A stretch of DNA of 64,000 nucleotides from Thunnus maccoyii (Eukaryota > Chordata > Actinopteri > Scombriformes > Scombridae). Each line of letters begins with the position of its first letter. Position 1 is the stretch's first letter. The stretch spans positions 14,575,425 through 14,639,424 of the forward strand of contig NC_056546.1 in the NCBI RefSeq assembly GCF_910596095.1, written 5' to 3'. The translations under genes were made by a program, and so were the position numbers. Below, in pieces: positions 25,342 to 38,700 of this stretch. The notes below the pieces were generated by a model that made no database searches, was not told the origin of the DNA, and was given only the letters and a program-made list of their open reading frames with translations.

Positions 25342-25699
25342 AGTTGTGCACACATCAGTTACAGTTGATCCAAATTGATTTACCTGGCAAGTTTTTTTTT
25401 TCTTTTCTTGTTGCAACATAGGAACAGAACAGTACAAACATACAGGTAGACAAAAGGCTCAACATTGCATGAAACAAGAGTCACAGAAACAAAAGAGTCA
25501 GATATAAATATCAAAACAAGCATACAAACAAAAATAAAACAAACAGGCAATAGATTTGTAAAAGTTAATAAAAGCAGCAAGAGGATGAAAAGTGGGAAAA
25601 CAAACAAACAAACAAAAGGCACATACGTATGAGGCAAAAATCAGATATGTCATAATACAACATTAGTCATTCATGGAGAAAAATAAACCATATGAGCCC

Positions 25700-26280
25700 A
25701 GCATGGACTTAAGATAAGACTTTACTGAACCCCAGTGGGGAAATTCACATGGTACAGCAATGTAGAAAACAAGGAAACAGATAAAAACCAGAAGTTATAA
25801 ATGCAAACAAAATAAGAAGTCAAGTAAATGGAATTCAATCTATATACATTATAAACATTACAGTACTTAGGCTATGTGCAGAAGTAATTGCTCTGGTAGG
25901 TGTAGCTGTAGTTATATATTTATATGTTATAAAGGTGAGGTAGTGAATACAAAATATGAATGAAATATGCAGCAGTGTTATCTAAAAAGGCCAGCTATAT
26001 TTCTACTTATTGTATATTACTATTTATTGGGCCCTCACAGCTGTTTTATCCTGTTGTCACAGTTCTCCTGTTCTCACAGTCTGATGGCAGTGGGACTTCT
26101 TATTTTTAAGAAATTTAACAGTGGTGAGTAAGGAATCTATTTCTGCCAAGAAATGAGGTATGTTTGGTACACATGTCAGTACTCTTTGGTTGTGTAAAAA
26201 AAAGAAAAGAAAAAAGACATTGACCACATAATCAAGTATTAGATTGTAAATGTGTATGTGCAATGAGAGATATATAAATA
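25700..26280. mobile_element. Degraded interspersed repeat
   Basis: Contains agactttactgaaccccagt followed by ggggaaattcac, and further on ctgttgtcacagttctc and ctgatggcagtgggacttct. These words recall a widespread fish repeat starting with a 'tttattgatccc' type motif. Boundaries and class are uncertain. Confidence 0.4.
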
Positions 26281-26304
26281 TTCTAAATAAGTAGAAAAAT
26301 AAAT

Positions 26305-26311
26305 GATGATG

Positions 26312-26360
<49 letters not shown>
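26305..26360. repeat. (AAT)n microsatellite
   Basis: A nearly perfect run of ATA/AAT triplets, followed by AAAT-rich sequence. Confidence 0.95.
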
Positions 26361-26362
<2 letters not shown>

Positions 26363-26739
26363 TAATTAAATAAATAAAAATCTCAAGGTCAGACATTAGT
26401 AAAGAGCAATTGACCTGACTTCAGGGGGTTTCATCAAATTCTGTCATATTCTCAGAACCTGTCGCTTTTTTATTATTTATAAGAGAGTTAAGCATTGAGT
26501 TCAATTCACTCAAAAAAAGAGGGAAAGAGGGTTGTGAAACAAAAAACTTCTGTTTATGAATAAAGACAAAAAAAAAGAGGAAAAAAAACTATATAGTTTA
26601 CAGATTTGTTACTCATGTTGTCATGGTAACAAATTATTTATTTAAGAGTAAAACGGTGGTGGAAGCTATTTCAATCAGACTAAAATGTCATTGTTATTTT
26701 ACACTGATATCTTATTGCTCATCCTGACGTCTAGTCATG

Positions 26740-26944
26740 CACTGTGTGACGTAAAAGTCTTTCTACTCAGGCACAGCCTTGAACGTCCCTGGTCCTCCGC
26801 CGGAGATGTGATAGGTCTGGACTTCGTTGCGGTGCAGTCTCCTTCAGCTCGCCCTCCAACCGGTGACGCCTCCCTCGGCCGTGCGGTGTGAGGAACATCT
26901 CTAATAAAGTCGCTTTTCGTGTACCTCTAGCCCTTCTTCTACCG
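26740..26944 (+). promoter_or_regulatory. vdac2: vdac2 promoter region and 5' non-coding exon
   Basis: GC content and CpG frequency rise sharply here and no TATA box is seen, as expected for a housekeeping promoter. A non-coding exon ends at 26,944 with the donor CCG|GTAAGA. The exact transcription start cannot be fixed by eye. It is separated from the start-codon exon by a 1.17-kb intron. Confidence 0.55.
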
Positions 26945-28120
26945 GTAAGAGACGTATTTTAATCTTTTTGACACTGTTAATCCACTTAATTATGCGAGAA
27001 ACCGGCGATTTAGCTTTGCTTTACACACACCGGTACTCTGCAGGCTAGCAAAGTTAGCTGAGCTAGCTATACTCGGCACGCTGCGTCTGACACATCTCAT
27101 GATAAAAAACAGGGCAGCTTTGCGTTGTGTTACATGTATCATGTTGCTGAAGTAGTGGCGTATGTTCTGCAGAGATACCCCAAAGAAAAAAAATGATAAT
27201 TTTCTTGTATAATGTCAGCGAATATTATGTTATCCTCCCTACGGCCTAGTTAACAGGAGTGTGAGTGAGCACAGATAATTAACACATCCTGCTAATTGGC
27301 ACCGGCATGTGCCTCGCCACGCCTGGCCGTGCAGGCCAACTAATGTGGAGAAGTTAAATAAGAAGAAGCAGGCCCTGACCTAGGTACACCAGTGCGGCAA
27401 AATGGCTCCTCTACCTCGGTAACCTTGTTCACAGGCTGTCAGGCACTTGTGCTGCTGTTACTACCTGGAGCTCTGTAATACTGGCGTGAAATGCAAAGTG
27501 AAACCAACACTGTCAAATAAGACTTCGAAAGTGGACTGATTAACACTTGTACCCTCAGATTGTTAAATTGATCCATATAGGAGAGAAGAGTTTGATGTGC
27601 AGTAGAGGATGTATTTTCCATAGTTTTGCAGTAAAAGCTGACTGGTACAGGAGATGCAGGCCAGTCTGTGCAGTGAGGAAGGCCCGTGTGTCCAGTCATC
27701 CACAGGGCAGCAGCCTCGTATAGGTTGTAAATGTCAAACCCTATAATGCAAGGCCTAACTGTCTGCTCAGCAGTGGTGGCAACTGTAGGAGGACCATATA
27801 CTGTTGCAGTTGACATGTGAATCAGTTTTCTTTTTCTTTAGGATAAATGCATCAGCTATATTAGCAAGAATTCACACACTACCTTTACGGCTGTTCACTA
27901 TAATCTCTTTTGCTATAATTTATTTCTTTTCGTCATGCAAAAACACTCACCCATTCAGATATCTCACTATTTTCTACTGTCAGAACTTGCAATTGCAGCT
28001 GTTAAAACATCACCATGTCATTATTATTTTTTCTTTAAAAATGTACACAGTCTAGTGGAAATACATTTTAAATCAGGAGAATAATCACAATTTATTATTT
28101 TTCTTCTGTCTACAGAAACG

Positions 28121-31100
28121 ATGGCTGTGCCTCCCTCATATGCTGATCTGGGCAAGTCTGCCAAGGACATCTTCAACAAAGGCTATGGTATGGTTTCTCA
28201 CAGTTTGACCGCAGTGATGTTAAAATGTCTGTACTGCCAAGTCTAGTTGATATTGTAGAGTAGCTCTGAAATAATTTGAGCAAAATATTTCTTTCTTTCA
28301 GGATTTGGCTTGGTGAAGCTTGATGTCAAGACGAAGTCAGACAGTGGAGTGGTAAGATAATTTCTCTGAAAAATACAAAACTAGAACTTAATCTATAATC
28401 ATTAAAGTGTTGAAACTGCACATTAAAGTCACATAAGATGATGTAGGTTTTTCATTAGGTGACAAAAATTTGTTTGACACTTCTGTGTGATGGCTCTGTT
28501 TTGAAAAGATTTACTTTTTTTTACTATGGCATTGTCAACCATAAAGGTAGCAAGTCATCACCCAGAACAATGGAGTTCAGCCTCACGAACGTGTCAGACC
28601 TAATATCTAACAAAACCCAGCCATGTTAATTTTAAGGGCTGCAAATTAAGATTATTTTCATTATCAGTTAATCTATTGACATCTTCATGATTATCTGTTT
28701 TGTCTATAAAATATGACGGAGTGAAAAATATCCATCACAATTTGTTGTGTACAAAGTATAGAAGTGTAAAGCCTCACATTTGAGAAGCTGGAACCTGCAA
28801 CTGTTATGATTTGTTGCCTGATGAATTAACTAATCCATTATAGATAGTGTTGTAAGTAGTTAGTTGATGAATCATCCCAGTTCTATAGATTACAGGCAAT
28901 AATATTTGTTGTTTTTAACTTTAAGGGAATACATGCTTATTGTGATTTTCTGTCATTTATGTACTGTTATGTCAGATGTCCGTGTTAAACATGGTCAAAC
29001 CTCAAAACCTTTAGGTGAAAGTCGTGTAAAAAAGCTCCAAAAGACAAAGGCCCAGGTTTCAGTCTGCCCTGAACACTTTGTTTCCAATGTTGTAAATATA
29101 ATGAGAGAACATTGAAAGAACCAGTTTCTTTGTAATTTGTCTTTACATTTTTCTTGTCATTGTCATTTCTCTAAAATTGTCTCCTGCAGGAATTCAAAAC
29201 ATCTGGTTCCTCCAACACTGATACCAGCAAAGTTGCAGGCAGCCTGGAAACTAAATACAAGAGGTCAGAATATGGCCTGACCTTCACTGAGAAGTGGAAC
29301 ACTGACAACACCCTGGGAACAGAAATCACAGTTGAAGATCAAGTGAGGAAAATATTCAAACATTTTCAACATAATAGCCAAAATTGTCTTCTCAACATTT
29401 TCTTTCTTATGTCAAATGGTTTGTAATTGATTCTCACAGATTGCCAAGGGACTGAAGTTGACTTTTGACACAACCTTCTCACCGAACACTGGGTAAGATG
29501 ATTTGTTACATAAAACATGAGATTTACTTCTTAGAATATACTGCAAATGTTTGATGAAAATTTAATTTGAACTCACTGGTCAACATACTTAAAGGACCAG
29601 TGTGTAGGATTTAGGAGCATCTAGTGGTGAGGTTGCAGATTGCAACCAACTGAAACCCCCCCCCCCCCCCGTGTAGGAAAACCTATGGTGGATGTGAAAA
29701 AGGTGAAAGGCCTTCTCTAGAGTCAGTGTTTGGTTTGTCTGTTGTGCGTTGTAGAAACATGGTGGCCTCCATGGAAGGGGACCCACTCCCTATTTAGATA
29801 TAAAGAGCTCATTGTAAGCTAATGAAAACACAACGATTCCTATTTTTTAAGGGATTATACACTAATTAAAACATATGAATATTATATTCCATTTCTGCAA
29901 AGTTCGTTCCACTAGATGCCACTAAATTCTACACACTGCACCTTTAACAAATGTAGTTTACTCTGGCTGCTGCCTCTCTACAAGACTAGTAGTGGCAACC
30001 TGATCTGTGCTGCACATGCTTCTGACAAGTGTCGTTGCAGGCCATCTGACCCCTGTCCCCATATGGAGCAACTCTGTTGTAATACATGACTATGATTTGC
30101 TGTCATGTTTTTCACCTTTGTTTGCTTGAGTTATTACAGTTTTTTTTTCTTGGAGGAATAGAAATCTGCCTTACTAGCGTGCCCACATGCTCAGGCAATC
30201 CTGTGTATTTTGCTTTCTGTGAGGTGTAAATCACTTGAGGAGTATGGCACACAGCCTATAGGAAGCTTGTCCTCATGTTGAGTGCGGGGTGGTTTGTGAG
30301 GGTGGAGTTATGTGACTACATTGAGACAGCATGTTCGAAGCTACAATGTCATGCTAAGACTGGGAAATAAAACACCAGCATCAAGCCAAATGCCGGTTAA
30401 AAATAAAAAATAAAAAAAAGAGATTCTCATCGTGGTGGTTACTCAAGCTGACAGCTGGTAGAGAGCCAAGGTGTGGAATTATCTCGGGGATCGTAAAACC
30501 TTGGCTGTAGACTATATGTTATCTCATACTGACTGAATTGCAATCAGGTGATTTACAGTCACAATTTGGATTTGGAGCATTGAGATCATTTGTGTTTTTA
30601 TTGCATTTACGTAAGATGTTTCGCAAAAGATTTTTTTATATCCATTTCCACCAGGTAACCTGTCAAGATTTGTTCATTTAAAGGCTTTGTAGTAGCATGT
30701 TAAATGGACTAATGGCGTACTGAAGGAAATGTAACTTATCCCTTGTACAAATTATTTTTTTAATAGCTAACCTGACTTGTTCGGGATTAGGGCTGCAGCT
30801 AACAATTATTTTTGTTATTGATAAAGTAATCTGCTGACTATTTCCTCGATTATTCGTTTGGTCTATAAAATGTTAGAAAATAGTGAAATATGACTAATTT
30901 TCCAGAGTCCAAGGTGTGACATCTTCAGCCCAAAACCCAAAGATATTCAGTTTACTGTCATTTGACAAAGAAACGCATTCTTCACATTTGAGAAGCTGAA
31001 ACCAGCGAATATTTGACATATTTTGCTTAAAAAATGACTCAAACAATTAATCAATTATCAAAATACTTGCAGATTAATTTTCTGTCAATTGATTAATTGA

Positions 31101-33057
31101 TTAATTGTTGCAGCTCTAAACGAGCTTTCACTTTACGATTGACCAAAGCCATATTTGTCATCAACAGCAAGAAGAGCGGCAAAGTTAAGACCGCCTACAA
31201 GCGCGAGTATGTTAACCTGGGCTGTGATGTCGACTTTGACTTCGCTGGCCCCACCATCCACGGAGCTGCTGTCGTCGGCTACGAGGGTTGGCTCGCCGGT
31301 TACCAGATGACCTTTGACACTGCCAAATCCAAGATGACCCAGAACAACTTTGCTATTGGCTACAAGACAGGAGACTTCCAGTTGCATACCAATGTGTAAG
31401 TAGAAAACTTTCCAAATAAAGTTTGGATTTGTACCATCTAGTTGGACCTTTTCAGTTCAGTAATTCAGAGGCACAAACCTAAATTTTATCTTGATCTAGA
31501 AAGTCCTTTATAATCTACAAATACCTATGCATGTGATGTATTGTACAGTGCCTGAAGTTACCAAAAACATGAGGTAACATGGTATTTTTAGTATTATATT
31601 CAAATGTATCAAAGGCCACGAAGAACAAGAATGAAACGACCAAAACGTAATTAAAAAAAAAAAACAAATACACAAAGCTCAGGTTGCTAAGGTGATGCAT
31701 TCCCCATTGTGACTCAAAGATCAAACAACCATAGGACCTTTTTAACATCCGGAAGCAAAAATGTCGCAGAGCAGCTTCTTGTTCAACATAGAATTTATTT
31801 ACTTGTGCCAAATGCTCACAAAACATGAATACAGGTGAGAGAATACAATAGCTTTAGCTTAGTTACGTGCACCAAACTGAATAAATAAGGCAACCCAATA
31901 AATAATAGGGCCTGTATTTTATTGTATGTCTGTAATTAAGCCAGAGGGAAGGCAATGGACACATTTAAACATTGTACTGTACCAGTAAAATATGCGGTGT
32001 TATTCTGTCACTGACACTTTTTTATTTGCACAAAATTGTCTGTTGCTGAGCTCAAAAAAATGTCAGCAAGGCCAGTTGGTTTTGAAGCTATTGATTACCA
32101 ACTTAAAAGTGCAATTCAAATGTGCTTATTGTCATTGTTAGCAAAATCCAGCAGAATGGCAGGTTGTTTTTTTGTTTTTTTTTCAGATTTCATGCGCAGC
32201 CCGGGGAAGAGCAATATTCTGCAAATAAAACTAAACAGCTATTGAAGACTGCAATAAAAACCTGTTTAGTCAGAAATCCCATTGTTTGTGTTTCTTGTTG
32301 TGTGAAATCTCTCTCTGTCTCTTATGATCTTTAAAGCAACGACGGATCTGAGTTTGGAGGCTCCATTTACCAGAAGGTGAGCGACAAGCTGGAGACAGCA
32401 GTCAACCTGGCATGGACCGCTGGTAGCAACAGCACACGCTTCGGCATCGCAGCCAAATACCAGCTGGACAAGGATGCCTCTGTCAGCGTAAGTAGTGCAG
32501 CCAAGACTTCAAGTGGATGAGGCCAAAGAAGAATGTACTGTAAATTGTCAACAACTGACTGTCATGTTTTTTTTCCATAGGCTAAAGTGAACAACAATAG
32601 CCTTGTTGGTGTTGGATACACCCAGACTCTTAGACCAGGTAAGTTGGGTTTTACAGGTTAATGGAAAGCTTAAGGATGTTTACAAAATGTGTCAGTTAAC
32701 AGAAGTTCTACAGTTATTTACCTCTGTTTTTAGTTGATTTCCTGTATCACAACTGTAGGCTCTACACTAGTCTTCCCACACAGCAGTTCACTTTTGAGCA
32801 GATGGTCTATAAATGACTTGACCTAGAATAGAGTCATTTATAGCAACACTAAACAGCCTACGTTTCCAGCTAGCTCTCATTCTCAGAAATCTAACCTGTG
32901 TTTGAGAATAGTAATGTTTTGTTTACACATGTAATGGCTAATGTCGGTTCCTCTTTCCTGCGCAGGTGTGAAACTCACCCTGTCTGGCCTGGTCGACGGC
33001 AAGAACATCAACGCTGGAGGCCACAAGCTGGGTCTGGGCTTGGAACTGGAAGCCTAA
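28121..33057 (+). CDS. vdac2: Voltage-dependent anion channel 2 (mitochondrial outer-membrane porin)
   Basis: Coding exons: 28121-28187 (exon begins 28116), 28302-28351, 29190-29342, 29440-29492, 31168-31395, 32337-32487, 32581-32638 and 32966-33057. They sum to 852 nt, giving 283 residues, the standard VDAC length. The protein starts [12 protein letters not shown], the N-terminal helix of VDACs, and ends GLGLELEA. Residues [14 protein letters not shown] and TGDFQLHTN favour VDAC2 over VDAC1 or VDAC3. Glu73 of the TFTEKW motif, which faces the membrane in VDAC1, is present, and so is GLKLTFDT. The product forms a 19-strand beta-barrel that passes ATP, ADP and other metabolites. Unlike human VDAC2 no N-terminal extension is seen. 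It is adjacent to comtd1, as in human. Confidence 0.95.
28636..28878. mobile_element. TIR MITE (gctgcaac family) in vdac2 intron
   Basis: Begins gggctgcaaattaagattat and contains cacatttgagaagctggaac. The right end is degraded. Confidence 0.55.
29589..29947. mobile_element. TTAA-flanked MITE, copy 2, in vdac2 intron
   Basis: TTAA is found at both ends. The inverted repeats are about 36 bp: AGGACCAGTGTGTAGGATTT on the left against the reverse complement of the right end, AGGTGCAGTGTGTAGAATTT. This copy keeps the left repeat that copy 16,787 has lost. A C15-type homopolymer lies at about 29,657-29,670. Confidence 0.8.
30787..31119. mobile_element. TIR MITE abutting vdac2 exon 31168
   Basis: The ends are inverted: gggctgcagctaacaattat on the left and attaattgttgcagctcta on the right. 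The right end lies only 48 bp before the acceptor of the largest vdac2 exon. Confidence 0.75.
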
Positions 33058-33948
33058 ACTTTCGTCATACTGCAAGGGACTAGGGAATATCAGAAGAATC
33101 TGGCCTTAAAATGTATTTCCAACCAGCAAGGGGATATCTTGGAGAGATTGGTTCAAAGGCTACAACAACAAACTGAGTACCACCTTAAGTTGGTGCTTTT
33201 GTCATTGGTATATTTTACCTCTGTTGCTTTTTACTTTGTAGTTGCATCTATTCAGGAGTCAGTGGGTGGCATATTATTTATAAATCATGTCGTTGTTCCT
33301 GTCCAGCACTGCCATAATAATAATGAAATCAATACAATCCCATTGCCTGTCATCAACTCTGTGTGGCTTTATTGTGATAATCCCAGACACTCCGTTTTTT
33401 TTTCATCAGTTGACGGTTTTGTGTGGTGAGCGTTGTCCTACCTTCTCTCTGACTTTTACAATCACTGATCATCTGATATTCCTTTGTCATCCAAACAGTT
33501 TTCATTTGCAAACCTCGTGAAGTACACTAGACTATTTGTGCTATTATTTAAAAACTGCTGCAACCTTCCTGTTCATGCACACAAGGACAAGCTAAAGCTC
33601 TGTTATGTTTTGTTTTGTGTCGGCCATCGGGGTTTGTGATGTTCTGTTAAAGCTGTACACGTGACCTTCCCTTAAACTGGGCAGTTTTTGGGTTGCTTAA
33701 AGTTTGGTCTGTAAGTTTGAGAGGAACCCATACACTTGGCCGACCAAGCAGAATTAGTTTTGTTCATTCTGTACTAACAGACAACTGGGGGCACATAATT
33801 ATTGTTCACAGAAATGCCAAACTATCATGTCCGGAAGAGGTGTAACCAAGAGTTACATGTGTGCACTCTCAAAAGTGCTTCCCTGTGCTGGGCGGAGACA
33901 GAGCCCACAGGAAGTCTTGGAGGTCCTTATGTGTATGTATAAATTTTC

Positions 33949-33954
33949 AATAAA
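33949..33954 (+). other. vdac2: vdac2 polyadenylation signal
   Basis: AATAAA about 890 bp past the stop codon, within caataaagactttgaact. The 3' untranslated region therefore covers about 33,058-33,975. Confidence 0.7.
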
Positions 33955-33975
33955 GACTTTGAACTCCATAAATGT

Positions 33976-35300
33976 ATTTTTATTATGTGGTGATGCAGTA
34001 CAACTAACAACTAGACATGTAATGACTTGCTTGGTTCGTCACACGTTGTATGTGTCAGTGTGTTTGTTGGTACATGTCAAGAGTTCACATTGCAAACACA
34101 TCTAACATGCTTAACTACTTCATAATGAAAACTGATTTCATTTAAAAATCTGTTGTCAGCACAAAATGTTCTCAGTATATCTCATTTTTCACACGTTTTG
34201 TGTAATAATTAGAAATGTTACACTGTCCCATAGTGACAAAGTAGAATTTCTGTGATCTTTTAAAAAAAAAAATAGTCAAATTTGTTTGTACAGATGGTTG
34301 ACAAATTGAAGGAGAAACAAAAATGAAGTCTCTTAGCAAACAGCTTCAGTGCTCCTTGAAGTCTCTGGAACTGTACTAAGAGGCCCCATACTTCCTCGTA
34401 TAGTTTTGATGATGAAGGTGATGAAGAGTAATGTTAAACATTCTGTCCAAAATCTCCCACAAATGATAAACTCAGTTGAGATCTGGTGACTGTGAAGGTC
34501 ACAGCATATGGTTCACATCATTTTCATACTCAACAAACCATTCAGTGACCCCTCTTGCTGTGTGTGGAAACATCCATAAAGCAAGAATTTGTTCTTACTT
34601 TAATTTGGCACTTATCTTGTATGTTTCAATTATTGATTCATATTTTTATAGTGGCCCCACTGACAGCAATCACAGCTTGTCACATCCTTCCTTGCGTATC
34701 CTCTCCAGTTCTGTCAAAACTGATACTCTGAGGTTGTTTAGGTCTTTAAATTGGGGTTGAATCACGGGGCTTTGACTGTCAAGAATTCTCAGAAACTTGC
34801 TTTGAAGCCAATCAAGCAATGTTCTGACATGTAGATCAGGTGTTAGAAGTTATTTTTGGCAAAAAGATGTATAATAATTCCACCGCCCCCACTGAGATTA
34901 TGCATAATGTTGGTGTACTGACTTTTAATGCAGTTGTCAAACTTTTGTGATTTGTGTGGAATAGCATTACCTTTGGCTCGTGTTAAATTATTATTATTGT
35001 AATTGATTCAGTGATCTGATATGGATGTACAGCATTTGTTTTATTTAGAAGACAAACTATCAGCAGTTCAGTTAGTCTCAAGATTTGATGAATGGAGGTT
35101 ATTTGGATACAGAGTCATGAGGGTAAGAGATGCTGGTATTGACTTTGATAGAAAGTTAAAACCACAAAACTGCAGTAAGTGGACTTATATATTGATATCA
35201 GTTGAGTTATCCATGCTAGAAACATGAGCAAGTTTTATTCGCATTATAACTGTGTGAGGTGCGATCAACAAAATATGTAGAATCACAGAATCATTTGATA
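33976..35300. other. Spacer between vdac2 and the intermediate filament gene
   Basis: No exon is supported. The stretch at about 34,300-34,600 (including gttgagatctggtgactgtg) resembles the reverse strand of a decayed fish DNA transposon, with low confidence. The rest is AT-rich. Confidence 0.4.
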
Positions 35301-35718
35301 TTGTGTTTATTTGTCAGCACATACCAAAGCAAATAAATATAGATGCAAATTCAAAATTCACCCTGCATCTTTTACTCTCGTAATTGCAATAGTTGAAGTA
35401 GTGAGTCAAAAGATTTGAATACATGACAAGATTTAAAGTTCAAGGGCAAAGCTGTTGCAAACGTTAGAAGAATCATGCTCTCTTCTGTTGAAATGGTCTT
35501 TCTAAAGAGAAGAGCTTTCCCTTCACTTGGCTCTGCTGATGACTTGACTTTGATTGGATCAGATGTAACCTGTAACTCAGCTGCAATGGTTAAGCTGTTA
35601 AGCTGTGTTTAGCTTCACTATTTGATATTTGATATATGTCCCTCAACTGTCATATATGTCATATGAGGTGGAAATGATCCTTGCTTCTTCAAATATCCTT
35701 CTGTTTGATATTTTCTTC

Positions 35719-38700
35719 TTATTTCTCTGACTTCTCAGTTTCACCTTGGGGATCATTTATGTTCTCTGAGCCTTCAAACTGCTTTGATTTCTGAACCTGG
35801 CTGCTCTCGGTCGCCCTCTGATGTAACTCTTTGACTTCTGCAGTTACAGTTGTCTTTTCCTTTGGCAACATAGTTTGGACTGTTTGGATTTTGTCACCAC
35901 TGTCTGGCTTTTGATCGCCCACTTCAGGAAGACTTTTTACATCAGATTTAAGCAATGGCTCTTTATCTTGGCCCTTACTGCCATCATCCCTGGCATCTTG
36001 AATGCTTTTTGCAAGTTTATCCTGATCTTTTAGAGGTTCAGATTGACTGTTTTCCTTTGGCTCTGAATGACTGTGTTCCTTTCCCTCACTCTTTGGTAGT
36101 ATATTTGAGGTTTTTTGAGCCTTATTTTTTGAAAGATCCTCAGTCTCTGCGGTCAAAGTGCTCTTTGGCTCTGCTGTAAAATCTGTGGTTTTCTCAACTG
36201 TTTCTGAAGCCAAAGTGTGAGCCTTATCTTTCACTTGAACACTGCTGCTTAGAATTTTGTCTGATTCCTTAGACTCTTTGATCGAAGTCTTATCAACATG
36301 CTTCTTCGCTTGAGCTGGGGTCAGACTATCTTTTAGATCAGCCTTCTCAGCGTCTTTTTCATCATCCTCAGATTTTTTCAGAAGTTTTTCCTCCACAGGG
36401 ACCTCTAGTTTTAAATCCTCTGGTTTTGAAGGGAAATCTTTCTGAACTGTTTGCACTCTTGCTGCATCTTCTTTCTCTTCTTTTGTGTTTTCAGCTACTT
36501 TTTCATATTGCTCATTTTCTTCTGTATTATGGCTGTCAATTAACTCGACCTTGCTTTGAGTATTTTTATCTACACCATTGTCCTCATTGTCTGCTCCTGT
36601 TTCTTCTGACTCCTCTTTACTTTTGTCACCTTCATCATCCACCTCACCAGGACTCTCCCCATCCCCATTCACAACAATTTCCTCTGATTCTACGTGATTC
36701 TGCTGACTATCAGACACCTGCTCACCTCTGTCCTCTCCACCATCTTTATTATTATCCTTCTCTTCTTCGCTACCCCCTCTATCTCTTTTAGTACACTCCT
36801 GCTCATCTTTTCCCATTTCCGTCTCCTCTGATCCTGTCTCCTCAAATTCTGACATCTCAATTTCCCTGGTGGTCTCCGTTATGATCTCCTCTACAAACTT
36901 GTACTGGGGCTCTGCTCGCCTTTGTGGGCCTCCAGGCCGACTGAGGCAAGGGAGGGTATACACAGGCGACTGGTGGTAGATGTAGGGCAACGAGATCTGG
37001 GTGTCCGACATTGTGGACAGCCGAGCCTCTTCGCCACAGAGAAGTTTCCTGCAAGATAGGAGATTGTTACAATATTTATTTTGATCCTTATTAATGAAAA
37101 TACTTGAGACAAGGAGACATGGGTGACTTTTTCCTTATCTGAATCAAGGATGTTCAGATTGTAAAACCCTTTGAGGCAAATTTGTGATTTTGATTTAGGG
37201 CTATATAAATAGAATTCAGATGATATATTAGTATATTTTTGGTTTTTGCAATTACGATTCCCATAGTGCAACACTGTAGTTATTTGCACCAGAACCTTCC
37301 ACCAGTACCTTGTGGATTGTATTGTACTTTAAATGTTAAATGGGCGGCTGTGGCTCAGAAGGTAGAGCAAGGTCATCCACTAATTGGAAGATTGGTGGTT
37401 CAATCCCCAGCTCCTCCAGTCCCAAGTGTCCTTGGGCTGGATACTGAACCCCAAATTGGTGTGTGTGTGTGTTTGTGTATGTGTGTGTGTGTGTACATGT
37501 GTGTGTGGATGTGCATTAGGTTAGATCCTGATAAGCAGGTTGACACCTCTGCCATCAGCATATGAATGTGTGTGTGAATAGGTGAATGTTGTCATGTATT
37601 GTAAAGCACTTTGATTGGTCAGAAGACTAGAAAGGTGCTATATAATTGCAGTCCACTAACCATTAAACACACAATTTATGATAGTCTGTATACCTAGATG
37701 ATGACAGTGAAAGCAGAAGTGGAAATGTCTGTGCAACAAGGAAATTTATGGAAAACTGATATTTTTTCACCCCAAAAATGTTTCCCATACCAACTGTTGA
37801 AGAGTTCCTGGGCCTACTGTATCTGGATTTAGTGCAGCTTACCTGTAAGACAGTATCTCCACATCCAAAGCCATCTTCACATTTAACAGGTCCTGGTACT
37901 CCCGCAAATAACCAGACATATCAAATTTGCAATTTATGAGCTCATTTTCAAGTTCTTTGATTGTGTTCTGGAGGAAGAGAGGAGAGAACATTTGTTACTG
38001 GATACGATATGCAGGTCTGAACACTGAAATAACTTTTTTTTAAATCCACTCTATCTAGTGTTACCTGGTATTGAATTATTTCTTCTTTGTGGCGATCCTG
38101 GACGTCATGAAGTTGCTTTTCCATTGCTTCCCTGGTGCCTTTAGCGCAGTCCAGTTCGATGTTCTTGGCCTGCAGGAGCTTCCTGTACTCCTGAATCTCT
38201 TGCTGGGTCGCTTTTAACGCCTCTCTCTTGGTCTCGGCTTCTTCGGTTAATTTTGCAAACTGAGATCGGAAAGTTTCTCCTGCTTGCTGGACGTCGGACA
38301 CGGCATGACCTTCCAGTTGTGCCCTGATGTCCCGAAGTGCCGCAGTGACGCCAGGGCTGCCAAATTCGTGCGCCCTGACGGTCACCTGCGCATTTTGGAT
38401 TTGGTCAAACATCACTTTCACCTCGGCCTCATGGTTTGTCTTCAGAAAGTAGATTTCATCCACGAGAGACTGCGCTTTCTTGTCAAGCTGTAGTTTGGCC
38501 TGATACGCGTCACTGATGTCCTTCTTCAGGACCATAATATTGCTCTCTGCGTCTGATCTGCTGCGCGCCTCCTTTTCATGTTTTCTTCTCAACTTGGACA
38601 ATTCTTCCTCCAAATTCTGATGTTCTATTTCAATCTGATGCTTCTGGTGTGTAATGTCCTGGATCAGCTCTCTCAATTTTCCGAGCTCTGGTCCATACTC

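Noticed and set aside
26685-26891. 68-codon frame upstream of vdac2
   Set aside because: It lies in the CpG-rich promoter and non-coding exon region; vdac2 starts at 28121 with a clear VDAC N terminus.
36426-36791. 121-codon plus-strand frame
   Set aside because: It is the antisense shadow of the Glu/Lys-rich tail exon of the filament gene.
37342-37415. Possible tRNA gene
   Set aside because: The A and B boxes belong to a SINE head; the acceptor stem does not close and a SINE body follows.
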